From Bufo bufo (lineage: Eukaryota > Chordata > Amphibia > Anura > Bufonidae): a stretch of DNA of 64,000 nucleotides. Below the pieces are notes generated by a model. That model was not told where the DNA came from, did not search any database, and saw nothing but the letters and a program-made list of their open reading frames with translations. The DNA is taken from positions 590,110,293-590,174,292 of the forward strand of contig NC_053390.1 in the NCBI RefSeq assembly GCF_905171765.1. Reading direction: 5' to 3'. Positions within the stretch are counted from its first letter, which is position 1; each line of letters opens with the position of its first letter. Below, one piece after another: positions 46,106 through 57,462 of the stretch. The position numbers and the translations under genes are program-made.

Positions 46106-47004
46106 GTGAGACTGGGATATATTTACTGCTCTGCAAAGCATCTTTGAGCTGAAATCAGTTTGTCTTCCCTACTGTAAAAGTGACAGGTCTTGTTTTTTTT
46201 GGAGGGACCCCTGATCAAGATGAAGAGTCCCATGGTTTCTGGGAACTCTTATCAGGAAATCCTGATCTAAGCTAACAATCTGCTTTTAATGTGTTCGGTG
46301 AATTGTGGACCACAGTAGTTATCACGGTATTCATCAATGCAAATAACAGTTCTATAATGTAGAACTGCCATATATGTCTATGTCATGTGAAGTCCCTTAC
46401 TTCAGAAATGTATAAGGGTATAACGACACTGTCAGGTTTTTCTGATGCAGTTTTGGAAGCCAAATTCAGGAGTGGATCATAAAATGAGAGAAAGTATAAA
46501 GGACAGATAATATTTCTCAACTTTGAATTCACTCCTGGTCTTGCTTCTAAAGTTGCATCAGGAAACCTGACCATATGGCCATAGCCTAACTCTCTAGGAA
46601 TGTTCTTCACTATGGAAGCATTTCTCTGAAAGCTGGAGAAACAGGTGTCTGGCATTTAAGAACTTCCTTCCTATTTGAAGGAGAAACATCCTAGAGCTAA
46701 TTTGGGAAACTGATCATGATATAAGACATTCTGCATGTTCTTATAAGGTTAGTAGGGTTGTGTAGTCTTCTGGAGTTTAAGCGTAATCATGAAAAATATA
46801 ACATATTTACTGAATCATAAAATAATGAAAAAACAATGCAAAACAATAAAAAGATGAAAAATAAATAAAAAATAATAATTAAGAATTATGCAGCTTACTT
46901 GATTTCCCCATATCTCACCATGTTCAAGACTGCTGCCAGTGAATGGTAACATTGTTCTGAAAACCTGTCCTGGACTATATATAATCATAAAGCTGCCGTA
47001 TGTC
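46106..47004. other. Unassigned, with one short repeat
   Basis: At 46429-46585 a repeat (GTTTTGGAAGCCAAATTCAGG ... TTCACTCCTGGTCTTG) folds on itself and is related to 11635-11785. No gene seen. Confidence 0.5.
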
Positions 47005-47007
47005 ATC

Positions 47008-47157
47008 AGGCAGGGATGCTCAACCTGTGGCCATCCAGCTGTTGTAAAACTACAACTCCCACCATGCCCTTCTGTAGGCTGATAGCTGTAGGCTGTTTGG
47101 GAATGATGGGAGTTGTAGTTTTACAACAGCTGGAGGGCCGCAGGTTGAGCATGCCTG
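47008..47157. repeat. Foldback MITE
   Basis: GATGCTCAACCTGTGGCC...GTTGTAAAACTACAACTCCC pairs with GGGAGTTGTAGTTTTACAAC...GGCCGCAGGTTGAGCATG. 150 bp, non-coding. Confidence 0.9.
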
Positions 47158-47159
47158 TC

Positions 47160-47904
47160 ATAAGGTAACAGTTTAATCCATGCACACAGCAAAACTGGCG
47201 ACACATGGAGGCTGTATAGCATAGAGCCACGTGGTCTCCATGCGCTACTGTACGGACTCTGTTCATTGCCGTATGTATGGGGGTATCCTCTCTATGCAGA
47301 CAGATTCCAATGGATCGTGCCTCTATTTCTTTGTAAAAATAAAATATAAACTGCATAAAATCAGAGGCATAGACATACAGAGGAACAGTAAATGCCTCAT
47401 GGACTAAAATTGCACAGTGGAGGTGCACAAGAAGTCCAAAAGTAGGAGTAAGATCAAAGAGCCCAAGACAGGAAAGAAAACCCACAGGCCAGTACATTGG
47501 TTTCATTCTCCACATGAAAACCATACTATTTGCATTCAATGACACCAGGCAGAGATCTACTGAAACTGAAAGCATCTTGCATTAAGCAATAATTGATCTT
47601 TCTTTGACCAAGAACAACATTGTCCGATTACACGAAGGAGCAGGATACTGCCACATGCACACAGTCATATGAGTTGTATGGAGCTATATTTATGGTATTC
47701 TTAGAGTACTGGGGGGCTCTACTGTACCTCAATATGCCACTGATCACAAAAATTGTGGCATCTTCCCTTGGACCCCATGGTAAAGGCCTTCTCTAAAGGT
47801 CCACAAGGAGTATAGTATGGAATCACAGGGACTCCATCATGTACATAAGGCCTAACACTGCTTTAATGGCTAAGGGTTCAAGATGTCACCCTAAAGTCCT
47901 TGCT
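47160..47904. other. Unassigned, no gene supported
   Basis: A minus-strand open frame (47006-47575) spans the foldback MITE at its C-terminal end and has no recognisable domain. Confidence 0.5.
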
Positions 47905-47908
47905 TTAA

Positions 47909-48613
47909 GGGGTTCTCCGGGAATTAAGAAAATGAAAATACTTAAATAGTAATTTATGATAAATATATTCCCAAATGCCTTTCATTAGTTATAATGGTTC
48001 ATTTTGTCTAGGGAGCAATCATTAGGAGAAATAAAATGGCTGCCATCCTATTAGTACACACAAAACCTGTCCTAATCAGACAGCAGGACAAGTTACTTCA
48101 CAACACTGAGCTAAAGAGCTGCCTCATCCTCCTCTCTGATCTGTTTGTCAGTATACAGCTGATCATATCTTCAGCTTAATCTCTATAAGAATTGAGTTCA
48201 TGAGGAGACATGAAGTACAGAGGGAAGGGTGTGGATAATGAGCAGCAGCTATTATATGCAGTGTCCATTACCAAAGTCTGTCCTGTCTGTACTTCATTTC
48301 TCCTCATGAACTCCATTCCTACAGAGATTCAACTGAATATCTTATCAGCTGTATACAAGATCATAATCCCTGACAAGCAGAGCAGAGAGAAGGATGAGTC
48401 AGCTCCTTAGCTCAGTGTTGTGCAGTAACTTGTCCTGCTGTGTGATTAGGACAGGTTTTGTGTGTACTAACAGGACGGCGGACATTTTGTTTCCCCTAAT
48501 GATTGCTCCCTAGACAACATGAGCCATTATAAATAATGAAAGGTATTTGGAAATATATTTATTATATAGTAATATTTAAGTATTTTCCTTTTCTTAATTC
48601 CTGGAGAACCCCT
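47909..48613. mobile_element. TTAA-flanked foldback element, 705 bp
   Basis: GGGGTTCTCCGGGAATTAAG and CTTAATTCCTGGAGAACCCC ends, TTAA at 47905-47908 and 48614-48617. The arms stay complementary for hundreds of bases (GGGAGCAATCATTAGG / CCTAATGATTGCTCCC, ACACAAAACCTGTCCTAATC / GATTAGGACAGGTTTTGTGT), so most of the element folds into one hairpin. Confidence 0.9.
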
Positions 48614-48617
48614 TTAA

Positions 48618-49365
48618 ATGCAGCTGGCACTAATTTATTGTACTTGTCAGGAAGAAGCCCTGATTTATGTAGGACATATCCCCAATCTGTACATTTGAAT
48701 ACCAGATTGTACAAGTGAGCGAAATGATACACATCAATGAACACCACTGAAAAAAATCACAAACTAAAAAGGATTTTTCATGTTCTGTAAGAAGGAGATT
48801 TTAATGCAAAAGTGTTGTTAGGTGACTGAACATTCAAAAATCTTCCTCAGCATGAACTGAACTCTGCAGGGTTTGTGAGTTTGTGAACTTTCTGGAGCAG
48901 TTAATGACAGAAGGGACTGTTCTATATATGAATTAGCCAGACATATCCTGGTGATTTTCCATCCAGTTTTACTGTGACTGTTCTACAAGGAGGAATCTGC
49001 TGCCACCTGCTGTTGCTGTGAAGTATTGCTAGAGAACTAGTTCTGGGAGATTATTTACTAATGTCTATGCCTTCTGTAGCTTTTCTAAAAGATCACTGAG
49101 AAGCTGTTAGACAATAGTAAATTTGAAAGCTGATCACTGTAAAACAACAGAATATGTTGCTCTTGTTAAAAGGCATTGCTAGGGTCTTGGAAAATCAGAA
49201 GCACAAACCCCATGGCATATGCCCCCCCACCCCCCCCCAATTAAAAAAAATAAATGTATATGCATACAGTCATCATATATATGCATATAATCATAGTATA
49301 TGGAATCTAATCTCCCAGGCGTCCCATGTGGCTGGTGTTAAGGAGGGGATATTATGCATGCTCTG
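48618..49365. other. Unassigned, no gene seen
   Basis: No recognised family; a short C-run lies at about 49226-49238. Confidence 0.5.
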
Positions 49366-49697
49366 AATGCATGTGTGTGTGCATAGTATATATGTGTGTG
49401 TGTAGTGTATATATATGTGTGTATAGTATATATGTGTGTGTAGTATATATGTGTGTGTATAGTATATATGTGTGTGTAGTATATATGTGTGTGTATAGTA
49501 TATATATATTTGTGTGTATAGTATATATGTGTGTGTATAGTATATGTGTGTGTGTAATATCAAACCTACTGCTGTAAATCCTGCAGCAGTCAGCAGTCTG
49601 ACTCTGATCACTGGTTTTGCACTATAGGTACCATATGTATGTGTATATGTGTAGTGCAAAAGCTGTGGACTGCTGCATGGTTTACAGTAGGTTTGAT

Positions 49698-49737
<40 letters not shown>

Positions 49738-49740
49738 AAT
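49366..49740. repeat. (GTGTGTATAGTATATAT)n and (AT)n(AC)n tracts
   Basis: GT/AT-rich units repeat over 49370-49555, then after a spacer (AT)n(AC)n at 49698-49736. The spacer includes ACTGCTGTAAATCCTGCAGCAGTC and, inverted, GGACTGCTGCATGG...TTTACAGTAGGT, so the two simple tracts flank a fold. Open frames here are low-complexity artefacts. Confidence 0.85.
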
Positions 49741-50205
49741 ACATACAGTATATAAATATACAGCCACGTGGAGCTGTCATACATATTACACATACATGGC
49801 ACACAATTATTACAGGTATGTACATACACAATACATACACACCTATAATACACATAAGTAGACATTACAGTTATCATTTCTGTAGATGGCTGGACATATG
49901 CCATGCAGGCAGTAAGTGTGGGGAGCACAGGAGAGGCCATTATAGGCTGGCATCTATCCCATGTTCTCTCTCCATCCATATATTTGTGGTTGAGTGATAG
50001 TAGAATATGCTGCTGAGATGCCAACACAACTGTAATGGATGAATGGATTTTGGTCATATTTTAATCTGATCCAGTGTTGATCCAGGGGTGGACATCCGAT
50101 ATGTGCAACCCGTGCTACTGCTGAGGGGCCCAGTAAGTAAGAGGAGCTCCTGCCCATCAAAACTATCTTCCTAACTGTTTATTAGATTGTATGCAGAGGA
50201 CACAA
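49741..50205. other. Unassigned, no gene seen
   Basis: ATACA-rich sequence, then a stretch near 50080-50150 (CAGGGGTGGACATCCG ... GGGGCCCAGTAAG) that resembles a hAT-type MITE end. Confidence 0.45.
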
Positions 50206-50208
50206 TTA

Positions 50209-50478
50209 GGCCTCCTGCACAAGACTGTATCCATTTCGCGGTCCACAAATCATGGATCCGTTAAATATGGATGTGGTCCGTGTGCATTCCACAATTTTTA
50301 TGGTACCCACGGCAAAAAAGCCTATTCTTGTCTGCAAAAGAAGTGGTATGTTCATTCTTGGGGCCCAATCCACATCCAAACTTCCCATGGAAATGGGTAG
50401 GATTAAAAACAGCATAAAAAACAGGTGGAATTTTGAAGCAGGTTGTACAGCACAGAAAAACTCAGTGTGAACACAGCC
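50209..50478. mobile_element. TWA-flanked MITE, chimeric ends
   Basis: Left GGCCTCCTGCACAAGACTGT belongs to the 1940/45162 family; right CTCAGTGTGAACACAGCC is of another family; TTA on both sides (50206-50208, 50479-50481). The interior switches at about 50405 from GCGG-type to an AAAAACAG-rich type. Confidence 0.75.
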
Positions 50479-50564
50479 TTAGAGAGCAAGGGTCCCATAC
50501 ACTTACAGTGGGCCCATACACATTCTTGCACAGGGGTCCTTTGTAGCTTTGTTCTCCCCTGGGT

Positions 50565-51608
50565 AGACTGATAGAAATACTATTAAATGCAGGGCCGGCG
50601 CCACCTGTAAGGCGACCTAGGCAGCTGCCTAGGGCTCAATTTAGCAGGGGGCGCTGGCCCCGTGCGGTTAAAAAAAAAAAAGCGTTGCCTCATTTTTGTT
50701 TTTTTTAAGTACGGCGGGCGGCGGCGGGCCCTCCCCTGCACCGGACGGCTGCCTCACTGCCCAGAGAGAGGGACTGACAGGAGGGAAGCGCCTCTAATGT
50801 AGCGTGGCCGAGCTTTTCTGTACCCGGCCAGACTGACAGGAAGTGCTCATTTAGTGTGCACTTCCTGTCAGTCCGGCCAGGTACAGGAAATAAATGCTCC
50901 TGTACCGCGCGGACCGAACAGAGCTCGGCCACGCTACATTAGAGGTGAGGTGAGGTGAATGAGAGTGAGAGTGACAAGGGAGTGGGGTTGGAGGGTGGGG
51001 GGAAATGGAATGAGAGTGACAAGGGAGTGGGGGGAATGGAATGAGAGTGACAAGGGAGTGGGGGGGAATGAGAGTGACAAGGGAGTGGGGGGGGAATGAG
51101 AGTGACAAGGGAGTGGAGGGGGGAATGAGAGTGACAAGGGAGTGGGGGGGGAATGAGAGTGACAAGGGAGTGGGGGGGGGATGAGAGTGACAAGGGAGTG
51201 GGGGAATGGAATGAGAGTGACAAGGGAGTGGTGGGGGGAATGGAATGAGAGTGACAAGGGAGTGGTGGGGGGAATGGAATGAGAGTGACAAGGGAGTGGG
51301 GGGGAATGAGAGTGACAAGGGAGTGGGGGGGGGAATGAGAGTGACAAGGGAGTGGAGGGGGGAATGAGAGTGACAAGGGAGTGGGGGGGGGGAATGAGAG
51401 TGACAAGGGAGTGGGGGGGAATGAGAGTGACAAGGGAGTGTGGGGGGGGAATGAGAGTGACAAGGGAGTGGGGGGGGGGGATGAGAGTGACAAGGGAGTG
51501 GTGGGGGGAATGGAATGACAGTGACAAGGGAGTGGTGGGGGGAATGAGAGTGACAAGGGAGTGGGGGGAAATGAGAGTGACAAGGGAGAAGGGAGTGGGG
51601 GGGGAATG
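50565..51608. repeat. Tandem duplication unit 1 (flank + element 5' end + array)
   Basis: AGACTGATAGAAATACTATT at 50565 recurs at 51609, an offset of 1,044 bp that stays constant through the following several hundred bases (for example CAGGGCCGG at 50590 and 51634). The copies are nearly identical (AGGAAATAA/AGAAATAA, one A fewer in an A-run). The unit includes 25 bp of DNA outside the hAT element. Confidence 0.95.
50948..51608. repeat. G-rich minisatellite array 1
   Basis: Units of about 27-33 bp of the form GAATGAGAGTGACAAGGGAG followed by TGGGGGGGG. Length varies with the G-run and an optional GAATG. No stop codons on the minus strand, so all three minus frames stay open with PLSLSF repeats. 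Confidence 0.97.
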
Positions 51609-51991
51609 AGACTGATAGAAATACTATTAAATGCAGGGCCGGCGCCACCTGTAAGGCGACCTAGGCAGCTGCCTAGGGCTCAATTTAGCAGGGGGCGCTG
51701 GCCCCGTGCGGTTAAAAAAAAAAAACGTTGCCTCATTTTTGTTTTTTTTAAGTACGGCGGGCGGCGGCGGGCCCTCCCCTGCACCGGACGGCTGCCTCAC
51801 TGCCCAGAGAGAGGGACTGACAGGAGGGAAGCGCCTCTAATGTAGCGTGGCCGAGCTTTTCTGTACCCGGCCAGACTGACAGGAAGTGCTCATTTAGTGT
51901 GCACTTCCTGTCAGTCCGGCCAGGTACAAGAAATAAATGCTCCTGTACCGCGCGGACCGAACAGAGCTCGGCCACGCTACATTAGAGGTGA

Positions 51992-53289
51992 GGTGAGGTG
52001 AATGAGAGTGAGAGTGACAAAGGAGTGGGGTTGGAGGGTGGGGGGAAATGGAATGAGAGTGACAAGGGAGTGGGGGGAATGGAATGAGAGTGACAAGGGA
52101 GTGGGGGGGAATGAGAGTGACAAGGGAGTGGGGGGGGAATGAGAGTGACAAGGGAGTGGAGGGGGGAATGAGAGTGACAAGGGAGTGGGGGGGGGAATGA
52201 GAGTGACAAGGGAGTGGGGGGGGATGAGAGTGACAAGGGAGTGGGGGAATGGAATGAGAGTGACAAGGGAGTGGTGGGGGGAATGGAATGAGAGTGACAA
52301 GGGAGTGGTGGGGGGAATGGAATGAGAGTGACAAGGGAGTGGGGGGGAATGAGAGTGACAAGGGAGTGGGGGGGGAATGAGAGTGACAAGGGAGTGGAGG
52401 GGGGAATGAGAGTGACAAGGGAGTGGGGGGGGGAATGAGAGTGACAAGGGAGTGGGGGGGAATGAGAGTGACAATGGAGTGTGGGGGGGGGAATGAGAGT
52501 GACAAGGGAGTGGGGGGGATGAGAGTGACAAGGGAGTGGTGGGGGGAATGGAATGACAGTGACAAGGGAGTGGTGGGGGGAATGAGAGTGACAAGGGAGT
52601 GGGGGGAAATGAGAGTGACAAGGGAGAAGGGAGTGGGGGGGAATGAGAGTGACAAGGGAGTGGGGGGGGAATGAGAGTGACAAGGGAGTGGGGGAATGGA
52701 ATGAGAGTGACAAGGGAGTGGTGGGGGGAATGGAATGACAGGGACAAGGGAGTGGTGGGGGGAATGAGAGTGACAAGGGAGTGGGGGGGAATGAGAGTGA
52801 CAAGGGAGTGGGGGGGGGATGAGAGTGACAAGGGAGTGGGGGGGAATGAGAGTGACAAGGGAGTGGGGGGGGGAATGAGAGTGACAAGGGAGTGGGGGGG
52901 GAATGAGAGTGACAAGGGAGTGGGGGGAATGGAATGAGAGTGACAAGGGAGTGGAGGAGAATGAGAGGGACAAGGGAGGGGGGGGGGGAATGAGAGTGAC
53001 AAGGGAGTGGGGGGAATAGAATGAGAGTGACAAGGGAGTGGGGGGGAATGAGAGTGACAAGGGAGTGGGGGGGGGAATGAGAGTGACAAGGGAGTGGGGG
53101 GAGGAATGAGAGTGACAAGGGAGTGGGGGGGAGTAAATGAGAGTGACAAGGGAGGGGGGAATGAGAGTGACAAGGGAGGGGGGGGAGAGAGTGCCAAAGG
53201 ACGGAGGGGGGGGGGGGGAGAAGAGAGTGACAATGGAGGGGGGGAGAAGAGAGTGACAAGGGAGGGGGGGAGAAGAGAGTGACAAGGGA
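51992..53289. repeat. G-rich minisatellite array 2
   Basis: Same unit as array 1, about 45 copies, degenerating at the right end to GGAGAAGAGAGTGACAAGGG units with longer G-runs. Higher-order pattern: blocks of about 10 units of array 1 recur in the same variant order in array 2, in line with the duplication. Confidence 0.97.
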
Positions 53290-53434
53290 GTCCCCAGAGC
53301 CAGACCAAGAGCCAGACTGCAGCCAGACACCAGATCATCTTATTGTCCTGGTGGTAAGTAGACAATGCAATATGTTTATTATTTAATTGTTTAGTTATTA
53401 ATACTACATTGGAAACTAATTTACCTCACATTAA

Positions 53435-53754
53435 GGCTCCATTCACACGTCCGCAACGTGTTTTGCGGATACACAGAGCCGCGGATCCGCAAAACATGGA
53501 AAGCGGCAATGTGCGTTTCCACATTTTGCGGACCGCACATTGCCGGCACTAATAGAATATGCCTGTTCTTGTCCGTAATTGCGGACAAGAATAGGACATG
53601 TTCTATTTTTTTGCGGAATGGAAATGCGGACCCGGAAGTGCGGATCCGCAATTCCGTGTCCGGGCAGCACATCATGCTGCCCCATAGGAATGAATGGGTC
53701 CGCAATTCCGTTCCGCAAAATGCAGAACGAAATTGCGGACGTGTGAATGGAGCC
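53435..53754. mobile_element. TWA-flanked MITE nested in the hAT element
   Basis: GGCTCCATTCACACGTCCG and CGGACGTGTGAATGGAGCC are perfect inverted ends with TAA on both sides (53432-53434, 53755-53757). The interior has GCGGACAAGAATAGGACATG. No transposase. Confidence 0.95.
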
Positions 53755-54360
53755 TAAAAAGGACACTATAGTCCCAGAACCAGTACAGTTTAATGTAGTG
53801 GTACTAGTGTCTATAGCTTGTTCCTGCAGAGAAAATACCCTGTGCAGTACTGGTGTTAGAGGAGCACTATAGTGCCAGGAAAACAAACTCATTTTCCTGG
53901 TACTATATAGTTGTTAGGAGTGGGGCACCCTCGTGTTCCCCTATCACTGGGCTGAAGCGGTTAAATCCCCTTACTGGGAACTCTTCTCCCCGATCCTCCT
54001 CTGATCCTCCGCATCCGCACGCATTCAGAACTATGTTCCGCGTCTTCCCATTTTCACAGTGAGAATCGCGGAAGCACCTCTAGCGGCTGTCAGGGAGACA
54101 GCTACGAGAAGCTTGATTAACCCTAAGGGAAACATAGCAGTTCTTTTAATTTAAATGCTGAGAAAGGGGTGGAACATGATATGGGCACATCATCTGAGGG
54201 GGGGGGGGGGGGGCGTCAATTTTTATCTTGCCTAGGGCGGCAAAAATCCTTGCACCGGCCCTGATTAAGTGTAAAGCAAGTATCCAGCTATGTCCACCCA
54301 GGGTGTGGTGAACTTTCATGGCAAAAATAAATCCTTCATCTGATAAGTTACCGTATACTG

Positions 54361-54524
54361 GGGTAAATTTATCAAACTGGTGTAAAGTAGAACTGGCTTA
54401 GATGCCCATAGCAACCAATCAGATTTCACCTTTCATTTTCCAAAGGAGCTGTGAAAAATGAAAGGTGGAATCTGATTGGTTGCAACTAAGCCAGTTCTAC
54501 TTTACGACAGCTTTATGAATTCCC
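54361..54524. repeat. Foldback MITE
   Basis: ATCAAACTGGTGTAAAGTAG...CCCATAGCAACCAATCAGAT pairs with ATCTGATTGGTTGC...CTACTTTACGACAG. Second copy of the 11455-11616 family. Confidence 0.85.
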
Positions 54525-54575
54525 CTCATTGTCTTTAAACACCTCAGGCAGTGATATATTCATGAGAAGCGGTAA

Positions 54576-54760
54576 GGCCTTATTCACACAGTCAGTGTTT
54601 GGTCAGTGATTTCCCTCAGTGATTGTGAGCCAAAACCAGTTGCGGGTAAAAAGCACAGCATAGGCATAGATCTTTCCATTATACCTTATCTCTGGGTAGG
54701 CGTCACTGCTGGTTTTGGTTCACATTCATTCATGGAAATCAGTGACGTGTGAATAAGGCC
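54576..54760. mobile_element. TWA-flanked MITE, 185 bp
   Basis: GGCCTTATTCACACAGTCAG and CAGTGACGTGTGAATAAGGCC ends, TAA at 54573-54575 and 54761-54763. Inner fold AACCAGTTGCGGG / CTGGTTTTGGTT. Confidence 0.9.
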
Positions 54761-54763
54761 TAA

Positions 54764-55561
54764 GCCTCCCAGCTGTAGGTGAGGAACAGGCACTGAAGGG
54801 AATGGCAGCAGGTGCCTGAATGATAGAGGATGGCACAGTAGGCAGCAGTGACGGGCCTCCCCATTGCTCCCTTTATCTTGTGGCATTTATAGAAATCAGA
54901 TGGCATGTTATATAAATGGCATTGGTAATGACTTTGAAAGCTATCATCTGGTATTCCACTTTCATAAAGTGGCAGTGAATAAGATTAACTGGGATGCTTT
55001 TTTCTAGACTGTTACTTTACCAGATTACTGGATTAGACAGGAGAAATTAAGTCCATTTGGGTGGTGTCTATACTGGACATGTCCGCTTTGTAGTTTTCCT
55101 TTAAATAATTCAACAGTGTCTGCGCGGTGCATTTCCTCGGATCATTTACTATAACTACCAAACAGCTGTAAAAATAGATTGACCCCAGTTGGGGATACAT
55201 TGAACATATCGCAGCAGATGGAAGGTGAAGCAATGCAAGTGAGGATAAGGGAAAATATACTGTATGTAGTGAGGAAATGATAAAACATGGTGATGCCACA
55301 GTATTTATGCCAAATAATCCTACAAATGGTACAAATGGGAATCTTCGTGTCTTAGTTTAATGTGTCCCTGTACTTTGGAAAAACTTTTGGCATGTCAAAG
55401 CAACATCAAGGGTTTTGATCAGTGGGGGCCTAGTTCTGAGATCCCCATAGATTGCTAAAATGAGGAGACAGAAGGGCTCACACTCTTTAGCGCACTATCT
55501 TTCCTAGCTGAAGGAGATGGAATCGAGGTGGATCCATAGACTTTCAAGAAGTCTGTCTAAT
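54764..55561. other. Unassigned, no gene seen
   Basis: No recognised coding. The sequence at 55400-55560 resembles half of the fold at 57205-57462. Confidence 0.45.
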
Positions 55562-55765
55562 AGAATCATAGAAACATAGAATGTGTCGGCAGATAAGAAC
55601 CATCTAGTCTGCCCAATATACTGAGTACTATGGATAGCCCCTGGCCCTATCTTATATGAAGGATGGCCTTATGCCTATCCCATGCATGCTTAAACTCCTT
55701 CACTGTATTTGCAGCTACCACTTCTGCAGGAAGGCTATTCCATGCATCCACTACTCTCTCACTTC
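55562..55765 (-). mobile_element. LINE 3' tail fragment
   Basis: Same sequence as 26089-26300 (ATGTGTCGGCAGATAAGAAC, TAGCCCCTGGCCCTATCTTA, CTACCACTTCTGCAGGAAGG), holding only the last about 40 codons (ERVVDAWNSLPAEVVAANTV). Confidence 0.85.
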
Positions 55766-55892
55766 CGTCTCCAGCATTGAGGTGAGAGAGTGCACTAGGC
55801 AGGGTTGCCAACCAGAATTTTTCTTTCTTCTGGACAACTTTTCCCAAAATCACGAACATCCAACATTTTTCCCAAAGTACAGGGACACTTTA

Positions 55893-57058
55893 AGGTGGTC
55901 ATACCTCCAAACTTTTGAAAATGTCAAGGAGAGACAATAGCAGTGGTGCGAGTAGTTCGCCATGGCACGTCTAACTCCACTCAATGCATATCTATAGACG
56001 CCCAGTCTCCTTAGTGGCCCTACACAATAGCAATACCCATATTGTGCACCCACAGTAGTAATGCCCACATTGTGCCCCCTTACAATAGTAATCCTACATT
56101 ATGGCCCCTCACAGTAGATATGCCCACATTTTGTTCTCTCACAGCAGTTATACCCTCATTATGCTCCCTCACAGTAGTTATGCCCACATTGTGACCCCTT
56201 ACAGTAGTTATGCCCTCATTGTGCCCCGTCACAGTTGTTATGTTCACATTGTGCCCCGTCACAGTTGTTATGCTCACATTGTGCCCCCCACAGTAGGTAT
56301 GTCCACAATTTGCTCTCTCACAGTAGTTATGCCCTGATTGTTCCCCCTCACAGTAGGTATGCCCACATTGTGCCCCCTCACAGTAGTTATGCCCATATTG
56401 CACTCCTCACAGTAGTTATGCCCACATTGCACCCCTCGCTTTAGTTATGCCCACATTGCACCCATCACAGTAGTTATGCCCACATTGCACCCCTCTTTCA
56501 GTAGTTATGACCACATTGTGCTCCCCTTTCAGTAGGTATGCTCACATTGTGCCCACCTTCCAGTAGCTATCCCCACATGTGCCCCCTTTCAATAGTTATG
56601 CCCAGATTGTGCCCCCATTTCAGTAGTTATGCCAACCTGGTAGACCCCTTTCAGTATTTATGGCCACATTGTGTCCTCTTTTTAGCAGTGCTACCTCTGT
56701 TGATAAAATAAAAAAAACTAAACACCAACCTAGGCATTCTGCCGATGATCGGTGCTCCCCAGCAGGCATGATGGAGTCACACATCGTGCCTTCTGGGCTG
56801 TGTTAGAGGAGCACAGAGTCTGATTTCCGCGCCTGCATGCTCGTCCTACACTGCTCAGCAGCACTTGGCAGCGCTGGCAGCTGAGTTGAATGATAAAGCC
56901 GGGAGCGGACAACTCCCTGCTTCTCCATTGCAATCAACTATCTCTGCGTCCTTAGTTCAGAGGGGGACATAGCTCGGCCCTCCTGGAACCATGGGACAGC
57001 AGCTAAAATCTGGGACTGTCCCACTTGATCCGGCATGGATGGGAAGTTTGAAGGTGGT
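55893..57058. mobile_element. Possible hAT-type element carrying a minisatellite
   Basis: The left GTGGTCATACCTCCAAACTT matches, inverted, the right AAGTTTGAAGGTGGTA. The interior is a 30-32-bp minisatellite plus GGGACTGTCCCACTTGATCC-type sequence. Terminal bases and a target duplication are not clear, so the class is tentative. Confidence 0.45.
56030..56690. repeat. Minisatellite, period about 30-32 bp
   Basis: About 20 units of the form CAGTAGTTATGCCCACATTG plus TGCCCCCTCA, with AGTAGGT, TTGTTATGTT and CTTTCAG variants. Open frames of HSSYAHIV type are artefacts. Confidence 0.95.
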
Positions 57059-57204
57059 AGAAAATGTGGGTTCCACTGACAACTAATATTTATAGTTTCA
57101 CTTTAAAAGAGGCTTTGAACAATCCTATTCTACATCCAAAGGGTTAGATTTTAGAAAGACTTGAATCAAATAATTTAAAGTATTTAAAAATCACTACCTT
57201 TTCA

Positions 57205-57462
57205 TAGAGACATATCAAAAGTTTTGATGGGTGTGTGTCTCAGTGCTGAGACCCCTACCAATCTCTAGAACGAGGGGAGAGAAGCGTTCACATATTGCGC
57301 GCTCTCTCCTCTCTGCACAAGACGGGCTCCATAGAAGTCCATCCTCGGCAGCTAGAGGAAGGCACACAATATGAGCACACTTGACTCCCCTCATTCTAGA
57401 GATCGTGGAGGTCTCAGCACTCAGAACCCCACTGATCAAACATTTGATATGACTCTCTGACA
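57205..57462. repeat. Foldback repeat
   Basis: AGAGACATATCAAAAGTTTT...CTCTAGAACGAGGGG pairs with CCCCTCATTCTAGAG...CATTTGATATGACTCTCT. Non-coding. Confidence 0.8.

Larger units (their letters stand above)
50590..54263. mobile_element. 3.7-kb hAT-type element filled with a G-rich minisatellite
   Basis: CAGGGCCGGCGCC begins and, on the other strand, CAGGGCCGGTGCA ends the element. Flanks ATTAAATG (50582-50589) and ATTAAGTG (54264-54271) are an 8-bp duplication with one change, diagnostic of hAT. There is no transposase. The interior holds two G-rich tandem arrays, a duplicated left end (second start at 51634), and a nested MITE at 53435-53754. The 3' end carries GCCTAGGGCGGCAAAAATCC, matching CTGCCTAGGGCT near the 5' end. 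Confidence 0.85.

Noticed and set aside
47006..47575. 189-codon minus-strand open frame
   Set aside because: Its C-terminal part lies in a foldback MITE and the rest shows no family resemblance.
50851..53365. Minus-strand open frames of up to 478 codons rich in Pro, Ser, Leu and His
   Set aside because: All three minus frames are open across the same G-rich minisatellite because the unit has no minus-strand stop; the peptide is simply the repeat in three phases. No start context, domain or composition supports a gene.
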